From NCBI GenBank assembly GCA_021464415.1, contig CM038468.1:62575220-62639219 (forward strand): a stretch of DNA of 64,000 nt. The letters run 5' to 3'. The DNA comes from Lonicera japonica. Taxonomy: Eukaryota > Streptophyta > Magnoliopsida > Dipsacales > Caprifoliaceae. A program made the position numbers and the translations under genes. Positions 10,042 through 22,689 of this stretch are shown in pieces; within the stretch, counting starts at the first letter, position 1; every line of letters begins with the position of its first letter. Under the pieces are notes generated by a model, which saw only the letters and a program-made list of their open reading frames with translations, did not search any database and was not told the DNA's origin.

Positions 10042-13000
10042 ATGGCCAAACGAAAGGGTCCATCCGGAGCTTCTAAATCTGATTCCCCCAAGAGATCAAA
10101 GAGAGAAGACGAGTCTGGATCCGAGAATCCATTAGTAGAAGAACCAGTTGCCAAAAATGAAGCTCCAGCGAGCTCTCCCAGACCTCTGTCTGGGGATAAG
10201 CCTCAAACAACTATTGATGATGACACTGAAGATAGTGGATTTGTGGGCGAATCTGTACCTGATGAAGTAGCTCGGAACCGGTGGCCTCATCGCTACAGGG
10301 GGGAAGTGAGCCTACTATCATTTATCTGTTTTATGTGGATCTGATTAAAGATGATCTCTTTTTAAATCTGTTCTTTCACTTTTTTTTTGGGTTGTGTGTG
10401 TAATAATATTGAATCTTTTGTGTAAACAGGAGAAAGAAACGTCCAACACCCCTAAAATGTGAGTTTTAGTTTTTATATTCTATTATTTTTCAGTGTTTAT
10501 GTGAATTTGTTTTTCTTTTAAATTACTTTATGCGGTTGTTTTCTTATTTTGTTAACTGATACAGGAAAGATGAAACTGAAGAGAACTTCCAAGCAAAAAG
10601 ACATTTCGAGCAAGCCCAGGTTGATGGGACTATGTTCAAGCTTGGAGATGACGCACATGTCATGGTAATATTTATTTTTCTAATCTAATCTACTTATATT
10701 TCTGGGTACAGCCGTTCCTGGTTGCATAAATTGTATCTTATAAATGAATACGGCCATTTTACATTGAGTGTTTATTTTTTGTTGGATATTTAAGCTGTTT
10801 AATCAGGGATACTTAATTTTTTTGTCCTATAAACATGCAAGGATTGAGATGCAAGATGTAATTTCTAAGATGCATTTTGAAGTGCAGGGTGAATGTGTAA
10901 GGGATAAAATATAGGAGAGTGCTTAGATAAAGATATCCTTTTTAGAGTGGAGAGTTGAGATGAAAGATGAATAAGTGGCAATTTGGTCTCAGTAGTGCCA
11001 CTGGCACTAGTAGTTATTCTAGTTTTTAACCTTATGAACTACTATGAAAATTTCAATATGCTGTCGAGAAACCGTGTCCACGATTCTTGCTGATTGATGT
11101 GCTTCTACAACAAAATATTTAGTTAGAATTACAGTATTGATATTTATCGCCTCACGATTTTTGGTAGTTAGTTGTACTCTTAGAATTGTTATTACCTTCA
11201 CTGACTTTCTTACCTTGACTCTTTTATATAGTTTTAATGTGTATAAATGCCTGTGAGATTCTTGTATTTTTTTTAACCAATATTTCTCCTAGAAAATATA
11301 CAAAAAATATAACTTTATGCTTCACTTTATTGTTGAAACGGGTGTTTCTTGTTGTAGGTCAGTAGAAAATTTTGGATGCACAACCTGTGATACTGTAGGA
11401 CTTGTATCCTTTTGTTTTTTCACACTTAAAATGGGTTATATGTCTGATTTCTATAACGTGGTTTATATGTGCTCATTTGATGCCTTTTGTAGGCAGGGGA
11501 AGGAGAAGACAGTTATATCTGTAGGGTTGTGGAAATGTTTGAGGGAGTAGATGGTTCACCTTATTTTACAGCTCAGTGGTTCTATAGAGCCAAAGATACA
11601 GTGAGAAATTTGGATGTTTGACTTGCTAATTTTGTTACACATCTTTATGTGGAAAATCTCTAATCTTTAGCTTTTGGATGTTTCATCAGGTAATTAAGAA
11701 CTGCAGTGATCTAATAGATGATAAGAGGGTATTCCTTTCTGAAGTGAAAAATGACAACCCATTGGATTGCCTTCTTGAGAAGCTCAGAATTGTTCAATTC
11801 ACATTAAATGTATGGCCAACATTTGTTTACCTATCGCTTAGTCAATTAACCTCTTGGGTTGTTCTCTTAAAAGTTGCCGTTGGCTCATTTTGCAGGTAGA
11901 TTTGGATACCAAAAATGCTGCACTTCTAGATTGCCACTATTATTATGACATGATGTACCTGCTGCCATATTCGTCCTTTGTAGCGTTACCACCTGGTCTG
12001 TTTTTCTGCTTGTAGCTAATTGTTGCTTGTGTATTTTATTAATCATTTTTTTCTTTCTGAAAAAAAGAAAATTGACTTGCAGAAGATGTGGAAGGAGGAA
12101 CTCAATCCGAATCCACCATTTCTAGTGAGGATGATGTCATTGCAACAGCTGGTTGTTCTCCAAATCAAGAGCACAAGAGGTCAGAGATGACACTATTGGA
12201 CCTTTATTCTGGTTGTGGTGGAATGTCTACAGGATTGTGTCTTGGGGCAAACATATCTGGTGTTGATCTAGTCACAGTACGTCCTATTTTCACGTTATGT
12301 ATTATATGGCTTGTCTGATAGCAAGTTGCAGTTGTGGAAGCACAATGCAGTGAAATATACAACTTTTGGCATCACTTTGCTTTGGTATATGTGTAAACCC
12401 ATGAAAATATCAATAGTTTGATGATCACAATCTGTTACATTGTTTATTTTTTTGGTAGAAATGGGCTGTTGATTTTAACTCGCATGCATGTGATAGCCTC
12501 AGACTAAACCATCCAGAGACGGAGGTACACTTAAGTGCTTAACTCCCATCTTTTCTTGTGTTATTTTAGTTATTTGTTTTCTCTCTTTCATCTAGTGATT
12601 CTAGCTGTGAGTTTGGACTAAGTTGTTTTTCAAAATACAGGTGAGAAATGAAACTGCAGAAGATTTCCTGTCATTGTTGAAGGAGTGGGAAAAACTTTGT
12701 GCCTCATACTCATTGATAGGGAGTAATGATTCAGAACAACAGCATATTTTTCCTAAAAGTACAACTGATGAAGGGGATAGTGATAATGAAGCCAATGATG
12801 ATGATGAACTTGATCCTGAAGAATTTGAAGTTGAGCAAATTTTGTCCATTCGTTATTGTGAGCCAAAAGAAAGTGCAAAATCTGGGCTGCAACTTAAGGT
12901 AGTATTGCTTTTAACCCATTACCTCTGTTAATGTTTTATTGCCAGTTGGAAACAATTTTGAAGGCTCTACATGTTTTTATTTATGCAACATAATATCAAT

Positions 13001-16000
13001 ACTTCAATATGTATGTAGTTCGTTGAATCAATTATATTTAATGAATATAGTATCTAGGATTCTTGTTGTAGTTGTTATTCGTGATAGGAATTGTACAATT
13101 TGATAGGATGAACTGAAGTTGACATAGATTTGCAAAATATAATAGGATTCTCGATATAGTATGATTCATGATTTAGACAAATATTCACTTGACTCTTAAT
13201 TTTTTAATTTATTTTATAAAGCTTGTTTCTTTTTCAATATAACTTCTATATTACTATTTTATTTTATATACAATATAATTTGTGAACCCAAGCCTAATTT
13301 GGTGATACTCTGCATGTTTTATGTGGTAGTTATGTCTTGTTTTTGTAATAATTTAGTATATTATGAATAACTAATATAGATATATGAACAGGAAGATTGT
13401 GTGAAGATATTGTGATAAATTTTACACTTAAGACTCTTCCACTAATGAAAATCTATTTTGGTTCAATATATTCTTCTACTTCCGTTGTCTATAATAATAT
13501 GAATTAAATTTTATTCTTACAATAAGGGGATCATGGTAGGGCTTGAGTCTATAATCTTTTTTCCTTTCAGTCTGTATTTGTGAATTGGATTGGTTTGAAA
13601 TACAAGTTCAAAGTTTTGGAAATATTAAAGCACTAATGGCATTCTAGTCTTTTCATTCAAATAAAGAGAATATGCTAGGCTACTGATTTGAATTTCACAA
13701 TTTTTTAGAATGATTATAATTTCCAATCATTGGTGTAAAATAAAACTTCTCTACCATACTGAGATTTGGTATATCATAATAGAAAAGGAGATTCTTTGTT
13801 TGATACGTTCCAAAAAGGAAATATTTGAATTCCTGGAAATTTCTAATTTCAGATCAATGTCCTAGAATACAACTTATTTACTATATTGAGATTTGGTACC
13901 TTGATTATGGTAAATGGTAATAGAAATGAAATCAAGATTCTTAGTTTTAGATGTTTTGGAAATGAAATGTGGAGGTTTAGGCTATGACTGGCTTTCAGGT
14001 TTTGGCTTTTAAAAAGCACTAAAAAATTACAGGGAAAAAATGCTAGCCAAACAAGTTGTTTTTGGAAATATATACAAGTGATTGATGATGAAGAAGAAAA
14101 GGAATCCTGTTTCTCATTTCCATTGTTCCTTTTCTTTTTCATTAAGTACTATCATAGTTCTTAACCTTCTATTTTTGCTCTCTATTCTGTTGTCTAGATT
14201 CGCTGGAAGGGGTATGGACCGGATGAAGACACTTGGGAGCCTATTGAGGGTTTGGGGTATGCTGTTATAGAACATGCTGTTTTACTCCTATTTCGCAATT
14301 TTTTTTTTCCAGTTATCTTAAATCATTGTTTATTGACTAGTGATTGTGAGGGGAAGATAAAAGAGTTTGCAATGCATGGATATAATTCAAAAATTCTGCC
14401 TTTGCCGGTAAGTTTCACTATTCACATTTATTTGCTCTGGCTTTCCAATATAATTGAGTGAAGCTAGCTATTATTAATTTCTTTCTTGTTAATACTTGTA
14501 GGGGGATGTTGATGTAGTTTGCGGGGGACCTCCATGCCAGGGCATTAGTGGTTTTAACAGATTTAGAAATACAAAAAATCCTTTACAAGATCCAAAAAAT
14601 AAACAACTTCTTGTCTTCATGGATATTGTAGAATATTTGAGACCAAAGTTTGTTTTAATGGAGAATGTTGTGGACATACTCAAGTTCGCTAATGGGTTTC
14701 TTGGGAGATATGGTTTAGGGCGTCTTGTTGGCATGAATTATCAAGCTAGAATGGGGATGTTGGCAGCTGGTGCATATGGACTCCCACAATTTCGAATGCG
14801 TATGTTTATGTGGGGTGCTTGTCACACACAGGTAATTTTATTCAAATTTTAAACCGTAGTTTATTTTTTTTTATATCTCAAAAAAATTAACATCCCCTTG
14901 CCACTCTTTTTTTTTGCAGAAGCTTCCTCAGTACCCATTGCCCACTCATAATGTTGTTGTGAGGGGAAATATTCCTGTTGAATTTCAGGTTAGAACCTTT
15001 ACATTTTTATTGCCATTTGTTTTTAATTGCTATATTGTGGATTTGGTTATTAATGTTCTTCATTTATTGCAGTTAAACGGTGTTGCTTATGAAGAAGGTA
15101 TTAACGTGGATTTGGAAAGGGAGCTCTTTCTTGGAGATGCAATTTCTGACTTGCCTCCAGTATGTCAAATAATGTTAATTTTTTAATATGTTTTTTAGAT
15201 GTTGCATATCCTTTTATAATTTATGATTAATTGTTCTCATTTTCAGGTAGAAAATGATGAAACACGAGATGAAATGCCCTATGTGGATGCACCAGAGACA
15301 GAATTTCAAAAGTTCATTAGACTGAAGGAAAGATGGTGAGCCAAATTTATTTTTTGTTTTGCACCCACCAATACATATCCGATTTGGCCGATGTTGTGAT
15401 TGTTGCCTTTTAGTTATTGACTAGTAGGCATATCTAACATGGTAGTTGTCAATCCTTTATGTATTAGAGCTTGCCTTTCATTGTCACTGCCACTTTAATT
15501 TTTACTAATTTAATAGGGGTTTGTGTGTACTAATGACATGAAAAGCACCCTGTGTGGAAAGAAAAAGGTTTGAAAGTGCACAAGTTAACATTTCCTTAAT
15601 ATATATGTTCATTTCTTTTTTTGTTTATAATGTAGAGATGTTAGGTTTCTTAGCATCAGGCTCAGAACCACTGTCACATGTTCTTTTTGATCATAGACCT
15701 CTTCAATTAAATGAGGATGATTATCAACGAACCTGTCAAATTCCAAAGAGAAAGGTTTTGTTACTTAATCATTTTGTTTTGCTGTTCTCTCTCCCTCTGC
15801 CCCTCTTTCTCATATATAACACCGCTATTTGTTTGCCAGGGTGCCAACTATAGGGATTTACATGGTGTACGGGTGGGTGACAATAACAAAGCTGAATTGG
15901 ATCCAAATGTGGAAAGGGCATATTTGCCCTCCAAAAAGCCTTTGGTAATATGTTCATTATTTGTTATTTCTCATAGTGGTAGTCAAGACATTGTATATTT

Positions 16001-17412
16001 GTCTAGATGTGATTTTCTTAATTACTTCTCTCTTATCTCAAAAACATCTTGAAAAGTGAAGCGGGACTATTAGTTTAAAACCATTACTACTTCGTTAAAA
16101 GATTTGTTTGCCCTTTTGCCCCCGTAGAATTTCCCCTCTTCAAAATGTTGAAGGTGATATGAAAATTCGAAGAGTCTATTGAAGGCTCCTAAAACATACT
16201 ATTTAGTTTCATGTGGCTAATATGCACATGTAAAAAATTAAATTTGGTTATTTAAGTTTGTCCACATACCGTCTTCATTTGAAGTTGACACAATGGAGAT
16301 ACTTATTTTATCATTTTAAGCTTTTTGACACCATATTAGTTATTGGTTATTACTTGTTGAAGGTGATATGAAAGTTTGTCCAAATTTTTGTTATTTAAGT
16401 TTGTCTATTTCTTCGGCAAGTCTCTTAAATCTGAGTTTTTTTACATAAACTGTAGGTCCCGGATTATGCACTGAGTTTTGTACACGGGACTTCATTAAAG
16501 TAAGGATACACATACCTTGCTATATGTTTTTAAATTTCCTCATTATAATGACTATGTTTTGTAAATTCTTGCAATTTGGTGGATTCTTATGTTTTGAATT
16601 TTACAGACCCTTTGGTCGATTATGGTGGGATGAGACTGTACCAACCGTAGTTACCAGGGCAGAGCCGCACAATCAAGTAATATTGCATCCACTACAAGAT
16701 AGGGTTCTAACTATTCGCGAGAATGCTAGATTGCAAGGTTTTCCAGATTATTACAAACTTAATGGCCCTATTAAAGAAAGGTACCAATAAAACTAAATAG
16801 AATACATTCTATTTTTTTGTTGCTTGATGTTCATATATGCCTTTCAAAATGAATATAAGATGTTGTACATTGGTGGGATTGTAATTGAATATAAGATTTT
16901 ATACATTGGCGGGATTGAAGGTATTTTGCGCCGCATACCTTATGCCTGACTTCAACGAAAAGCACTCATTTAATTGCCATTTTAATCTTTTAATCAAGAT
17001 TAAAATGCAATTCTAAATTATGGTCCCATTTTAATTTCAACACTAATTTAGACTGATTCCTAGCATTAAGTAAGTTCTACCATTGCAAAACACAAGGATA
17101 GCCCAGCTTTTTTAAATCTTTATGCAATTCTAAATTACAATCCCATTTTCATGTGAAGGGTTATTTTTCTAGAATACATTTGAAAGCACTGAATCATTTT
17201 ATGGTTTATACTTATGTTACATAATTGTTCTTTTCCCTATTTTCTTCAGATATATCCAAGTTGGGAATGCAGTTGCTGTTCCAGTTGCAAGAGCATTGGG
17301 TTACTCCTTGGGATTGGCATATAAAGGTTTATGCAATGAAGGCCCTTTGCTTACTCTTCCTAAAAAATTCCCCAACATATTGGAGCACCCTGATGTGGAA
17401 GAGATTATTTAA
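10042..17412 (+). CDS. CMT3: Chromomethylase (plant CHG DNA cytosine methyltransferase), CMT3 type, 20 exons
   Basis: Maintains cytosine methylation, mainly at CHG sites, by reading H3K9 methylation in the nucleus. Exons: 10042-10305, 10430-10458, 10565-10664, 11493-11600, 11690-11809, 11896-11995, 12083-12276, 12459-12524, 12641-12898, 14198-14256, 14341-14407, 14502-14831, 14920-14988, 15073-15159, 15247-15335, ~15636-15754, 15840-15944, 16456-16499, 16607-16780, 17250-17412; about 847 residues, the usual CMT3 length. Order: acidic/basic N-terminus; BAH domain ([20 protein letters not shown]); motif [14 protein letters not shown]; chromodomain [18 protein letters not shown]; motif [17 protein letters not shown] with catalytic Cys; motif [11 protein letters not shown]; motif [33 protein letters not shown]; motif [17 protein letters not shown] chromodomain between motifs I and IV is diagnostic. 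The short N-terminus argues against CMT2; CMT1 is the alternative. Junction exon 15/16 does not keep frame (see findings). ATG 10042 chosen because a TATA-like box precedes it. Confidence 0.93.
12899..14197 (+). other. long CMT3 intron 9
   Basis: A 1.3-kb AT-rich intron splits the region between the motif I block and the chromodomain. No transposon ends could be delimited. Confidence 0.7.
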
Positions 17413-18314
17413 AGTAGTATTTTTTTTTTGGCGGTTTTTCAATAAGTCAACTTTATCGAAATTTGGAAAAATTGTCTTTAACAATTTGTTGTTCTAGTTC
17501 TGTTTGAGGATTGGTTCCGTAGTTATATTTGATCAATAACTTGCTTTTGCAACCTTTTTAGGTGATCAAGTTCCAATAGTTCAACATTTAACTATCACTA
17601 TAGTGTTGAAAAGCATTTTTCATTGTAATTGCGAATTGTTGTAGCAGATTTAAATATTTATATATATTTATCTATATATATATTTTGACATGTACTGCCT
17701 GTTGTTGTCTTGAGTTTCTTTTCTTTTGTTTATGCTTTCTTTCCTCAAACTTTTCTTATAGAAGTAAACAATCGAAGTAGAATTTTGATTCTGTAACAAA
17801 TGTTGGGTTTTTTTCTCTTAGTGCATCTTGAATTTTGGATTTAAAGTTATATTGTTTCAAAGTTTTTTTTATATTATTTATATGATGATGCATTTATACA
17901 ACTTTTTGAAGATGCTCTTATGTGATAATAGTGTAGCCCACTTGAATGTTTAGATCAAGTGGAATATGCTAGTTTCAAATGGGTGGGTCTTTTTGTAGAT
18001 TAATGTGTTGACTTGTCAAGACATATTATAAGAGCTGTTCTATTGTTTGTAACACCTTCAAGAAAGAGAATGGCTGACAAATCCTGCTGTTGGGTTTGTT
18101 TTTGGAGCAATCGTATGTTCAAACGAAGTCCAATTTTGCTGAAATATTAGGAGCACATTCGTGGGGTTGAAAGCAACAATTTCAATGGTTGGATTGTCAA
18201 TCCGAGTTCCCTAAGTCAAAAAATTTAGATACCCAATACAACACTTTATTTTGGTGAGATCTCTTTGATTTGTGATTGTTTGGAATCCTTTTGTTAGTGA
18301 TGATACTTTGTATA
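17413..18314 (+). other. CMT3 3' flank and intergenic DNA
   Basis: Contains the likely CMT3 3' UTR. T-rich, non-coding. No further gene or repeat boundary seen. Confidence 0.5.
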
Positions 18315-18476
18315 TTGATGGGGGCATGGGGTTTCCAATGATAAAACGACACGTGTCCACTATTATCTAAAATTATTATTTTTTTCATTTTTTCATTTAA
18401 TTTAAATAGATAAAAATAGACACGTGTCGTTTTCTCATTGGAACCCTATGACCCCATCTAATTTTGCCCCCATCAA
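18315..18476. mobile_element. foldback MITE, 162 bp, with a G-box in each arm
   Basis: The ends TTGATGGGGGC...GCCCCCATCAA are inverted. The arms continue for about 60 bp with small gaps (GG.TTCCAATGA.AAAACGACACGTGTC / GACACGTGTCGTTTTCTCATTGGAACC). Each arm contains the palindromic core ACACGTGT, a G-box/ABRE sequence. The loop is AT-rich. No clear target duplication. Confidence 0.7.
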
Positions 18477-18667
18477 AAATTTTTCCCTTTGTATGTTTGT
18501 GGATAGCGAGGAGTGTTTTTCTATTGATGTTACTGTGTTTGTGAGATGAGTTTACAAATCTTCCACTATCAATGAAGAATTTACAAAGAGTTGTGTTTTC
18601 ACTGGATATTGTAAATAACACATTGAAAATTTTAGATAGTGAAATAATACTATTTTCAAGTTATATA

Positions 18668-18850
18668 TGCAATAGTTCGATTCAGTTTTGTATTGGCACA
18701 CGCTAAACTCAAATCAAACATATTTAGTTTCGGTTTGATTTTTTTATTTTGATTTTTTTTTCAATTCAATTTTTAAGAGATCAATACAGTTTGATCGTTC
18801 AGCTTTTTAATTCGTCACAATATTCCTAGACAATATATACAAGTAACGTG
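18668..18850. mobile_element. fragment related to 7290-7470
   Basis: Shares 'caaacatatt.a.tttcg.tt', 'gatcgttcag..tt' and 'tcacaatattcc' in order with 7290-7470, in the same orientation. It lacks the left part of that element. Confidence 0.45.
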
Positions 18851-19128
18851 TTACCTGTAGAGGTTAAGACTTAAAACATATAGATGGACTTAGGTGTTTT
18901 CTTGTTTTTTTGGGCCAGTACAGGGAAGAAACAACAAACCACCCACAAAAATCAAAGCAGCTCCAGTAGGCGGAACTGCACTAAACAAAAAGAACAAACA
19001 AAACCACCAGCAAAGCAAGATAAATCAGCCTGCCTTATCAACCAACACCAATAGGTGGAAAGTCAAGCGAAAGGAGACGAGAGAGAACAGGAGAAGGGTT
19101 AAAGCGCCAATCTAAAAAAAGAGACATA

Positions 19129-19808
19129 TGTTGTGTTTGGCTTGTAATCTATATTATAATATGATACAAGTTGGACTGCTGCAAAAGTACTTTTGCAGCT
19201 GAGCCGGAAAACTTTGCAGCTAGGCAGGAGTGTTTCTGGAAAGATGCAAAAGCGCTTTTGCAGTTCGGGCGAGAAACTGCAAAGGCACTTTTGCAGTTCG
19301 GCGGGTAAAGCCTTTTAGGCTTATTTTCTCACTTAGTATAAATAGAGATGTTTGTTTCTATTTAGTGAAAGAGTGCATTTGCAAGAGTGAGAAGGAGAGA
19401 CTTGTTCTTACAAGAAGGTATTTCTTGTGAGAGGTTAGCTAGGGTTTAGCTAGGTTTTGAGAGTGTAATCTTTGGAGGTTTGTTCCATTGATTTGAGTGA
19501 TAAACATTGAGAGAGAGTTGGTGTAAATTCTTGGTTGATCAATAAAGTTGCTCCCCTTTCAAGTGGAAGACCCAAAGGGTTCCACATTATCTCCGGTGTG
19601 TTTTTCCTCTTTGCTTTGCACTTGATTCTTGTTGTTCTTTATCTTTTATCTATAGTTGCTTGTGATTATGTTGGTTATCTTGGTTTGAGCCAAAGATCCT
19701 ATTGATTGTCGGTTTTCGCCCGCCAAGTGTTCGTAGAAATTCCTGAAAGAGATTTCTTAGGTTTATTGGTGGATTTGGGACTTGGTTATTGTTCCCACAT
19801 TCACACCA
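19129..19808 (+). mobile_element. solo LTR of an LTR retrotransposon, 680 bp
   Basis: Starts TGTTGTGTTTGG, ends TTCACACCA (TG...CA) and is flanked by a perfect 5-bp target duplication ACATA (19124-19128, 19809-19813). It has a TATA box TATAAATA at 19337-19344 and AATAAA at 19541-19546, as expected of U3-R-U5. The U3 contains three copies of a 16-bp palindrome. No internal region is present, so this is the product of LTR-LTR recombination. The TGTTG start suggests a Copia-type element. Confidence 0.88.
19181..19294. promoter_or_regulatory. three 16-bp palindromes in LTR U3
   Basis: GCAAAAGTACTTTTGC (19181-19196) and GCAAAAGCGCTTTTGC (19246-19261) are perfect palindromes. GCAAAGGCACTTTTGC (19279-19294) differs at one base pair. 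All lie 43-156 bp upstream of the TATA box, a position fitting an LTR enhancer bound by a dimeric factor (inference). Confidence 0.6.
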
Positions 19809-19813
19809 ACATA

Positions 19814-20527
19814 TACTTAACTTGCATAGCCATCCAATGAGTAAACATATTATCCTCTCCGTAAACAAAAACATAAGAAATTATGTTGCATTTACCGGCT
19901 ATATCCCGAAAGCAATACAATGTCTATTTGTTATATAAAGGAAAACATATTATATATATATGGTGTCCCGACTTTATATACTTGACACCATATATTAAAT
20001 GAATGTTAGTAAACTCAGTAATGATAGAAAAGGGAATAGTTGGTCGTTTGTGCGACGCGAATTGGTACAAAGCAAAGGGTCTGGGGCTTTCGGAAACTGT
20101 AACTTGGCTTTAAATCAATTATCATTTGGTACTTAAGCTTTGGACTTTGGTCGATTTATCACAACACGAATATAAGAATTAAATAATGGTAAGTTCCTTT
20201 TTATTTTTTACGAGAACTAAATAATAATGAGTTAATTATATACGTTTAGGCATTAATAAAAGCATTTAACACCAATTAGAACCCAAAACAGCCCAATAAC
20301 ATTTCATTAATAAGGATTTGATATAATAAGATGGACAAATTAATTTGAAGTCTGTCCGATGTTCAGGTCATTTATATATATATATAATATGATAAATAAT
20401 TAAATAAAAAAATTCAAAGGGCGAAATTGTGAAAATAATAGAAAGTTATAGGTTTGTACTTGATTCTTTTGTTTAAGAATTTATAATTTTTTCTAACACA
20501 TTAATCATGTCTTAACAAAGAAATGCA
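19814..20527. other. intergenic, no recognised gene
   Basis: AT-rich with short TA runs near 19952 and 20375. No gene or element boundary recognised. Confidence 0.45.
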
Positions 20528-22668
20528 TGTGGATACCTCATTTTACGACCCGTGGCAAAAGAGGTTGTTCGCTATCCGACTAAATAGAATCGGACTTGGA
20601 AGAAATTGAAAGTAAAATACTTATCTCGGATAGCACCAAGAAGAGACATATTTGGGCTCCGATCACATCGACAAGTCATATTTCAGAAATCCAGGACTTA
20701 AGAAATAAAGAAAGACTGATTGGTTTTTCCTGTGGGCAATGTAATACCGATCAGGCTTACCACAATGCCGATTCGCTTTCAACATTGATTAATCGATTTT
20801 TCGTTTACTCAAATCGGTTTTCAAAGTAGCCAAATCGATTTTTGAAGAGAAAAAATAGGGAGGGAAAGCCTCAGAAGAAAGGCGGAGAAAGAGCAGAGAG
20901 CCAAGAGAGCCCGGGGGACAGGCAAAACAGAGTGGAAGAAGTGTTGCAAGAAGCTCAAGGAAACTAAATAAAAGAGAAAAGGCTCAAAATTAGCTAGAGA
21001 ATAGATACGAAGCCTAGATCTAAAGATAGAAACACGTTGTAACACCATAGATACGAGTGTAAAGACTCCGTACTAGGTTTATAGCGATGTATTCAAAAAT
21101 TTTATACTATTTACAAATTATAATGCTTTTTTAATATCAATATAAACAAAAGCTTGTCTTCGAAAAAAGTATTATGTTAATTTGATTAAGTAAGTTTTAA
21201 TCTAGAGTAAATATCATCAATAGCCATTGAACTATTGGTAATTTTACCAGTGGCCACTCCGTCAAATCCCACCGTTGGTTTTTGACATAAACCATTATCA
21301 CGTGAAATGTTAGGGGCATTTTGGTATTTTTTTTCTTTTTCTTTTTCTCTTTTCTTTCTTCTTCTTCCTTCCGCCATTCTTCTTCCTCCTAACTTCTTCT
21401 TCTTCATCCCTCTTGGACAAAATCAATCCCAATTGTTTCAATCGGTCTGTGCTGCCACTAGAGCTGGTGGTGGTAGAGCAACAACTACGGACTCACCTTT
21501 GGAGAGAAGGTCACCTTTGGCGAGATCCTCCGTGAAGGACTGGTTGTAAATGCTGTGGTGGATGGGCGCAATTTGACTGAGTTGGAGAAAGATGAAGAAA
21601 ATGAGATTGAGGGAACAATCTCATTTTGGGTTTAATTTTGGGGCTTGTAGAGATGTTGATTAGGTGGTTTTTAGATGGTTTAATTTTGAGTTAATTGGTA
21701 CTCGGTGGCTAAAGGAGAATTCAGGTAGTGGATTCAATGATGGTGGGGATGAGGGGTGGGGGTGCAGAGATGAGAGTGGCAGAAGGAATATTAGCTTAAG
21801 AAGAAGAGGTGGAAGAAGAAAAAGAAAATGAAAAATAGAGAAAAAAAAGAAGGTAAAAAGATCTAAATGTCCATAATATTTCATGTGATAATAGTTTTCG
21901 TCAAAATTAATGGTGAGATTTGACGAAGTGGCCACTGGTGGATACGTTTTAAAACTTTAATGGTCCGTTTATAACAAAATGAAGTATAGTGGCCACTGGT
22001 AGAATTTGCCAATAGTTCAATAACCATTTGATGGTATTTACTCTTTAATTTATTCATTTCCTCCCGTGTATATATAATCTGTTGTGAATGTTGTACACTT
22101 ACTGTATGTTGTATAATTCAAAATTTGACCAAGACAACTTATATGATACGTAAAATTGATTGTAAACTAGGATAGGATTGTAAATATATCCATATATCCG
22201 AAAATAAACTTTATTTCACTTTTGCATATTTCTCCGGCACTAAAATATAGAAAATCAGACTATTGTCAAAGAAGACCTGATCGGATTTTTACTGTATCCC
22301 TAATTGGTCTTTCGGTTATTTTCCCAGTTTGCCTCGTAAACCGTGCCAAAACTCCAAGCATGTTAACAATAATGATGCATGAGCACATTTAAGCCTTAAT
22401 ATAGTAGAAAATAGGTTAAAAATTAAAATCGAGCATGTTCATTTAAGAAGCTGAAAGGGCGATGTGGGTGCATAATACCTTCCCATATTGTAACATAGTC
22501 CTCCTTTAGTTGTACGCAGACAGCGTTGTATTTCAAAAAGGTACAAAATACACTTTTGTCCGTTTTTCTGGAAACGTACTGGCTGCTTTGGTCATAGAAA
22601 ACAATATGCCAAATTTTTGCACGGGGGGTCCCATCGGAATTCTCATAGTGGCGACTCTGCCTGGGGAC
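20528..22668 (+). mobile_element. Tat/Ogre-like LTR plus primer-binding site, interrupted
   Basis: The LTR starts TGTGGATACCTCATTTTACG and ends ...CTCA at 22645. Three bases later, TGGCGACTCTGCCTGGGGA (22649-22667) matches the tRNA-Arg-type primer-binding site used by Tat/Ogre Ty3-gypsy elements. It carries 'aaagggcga.gtgggtg' near the end, shared with 4635-6385. A foreign 839-bp element (21205-22043) sits inside, so the native LTR is about 1.3 kb. No gag/pol open frame follows. This is a 5' remnant. Confidence 0.65.
21205..22043. mobile_element. MULE-type long-TIR element, 839 bp, nested in the LTR
   Basis: The left end GAGTAAATATCATCAATAGC is matched in reverse complement by the right end GAGTAAATACCATCAAATGG. 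The identity-rich arm continues through 'attgaactattgg', 'ttaccagtggccact' and mirrored CT-rich/AG-rich tracts, about 200 bp per arm. Flanks TTTAATCTA (21196-21204) and TTTAATTTA (22044-22052) are a 9-bp target duplication with one mismatch, the Mutator signature. No MURA transposase. The unique core (about 21420-21715) may be captured host sequence. Confidence 0.85.
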
Positions 22669-22689
22669 CATTTAAGTGAACTAGATTCT

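Noticed and set aside
18894..19115. 73-residue Lys/Asn-rich open frame before the solo LTR
   Set aside because: Low-complexity composition, no family resemblance and no splice or promoter context.
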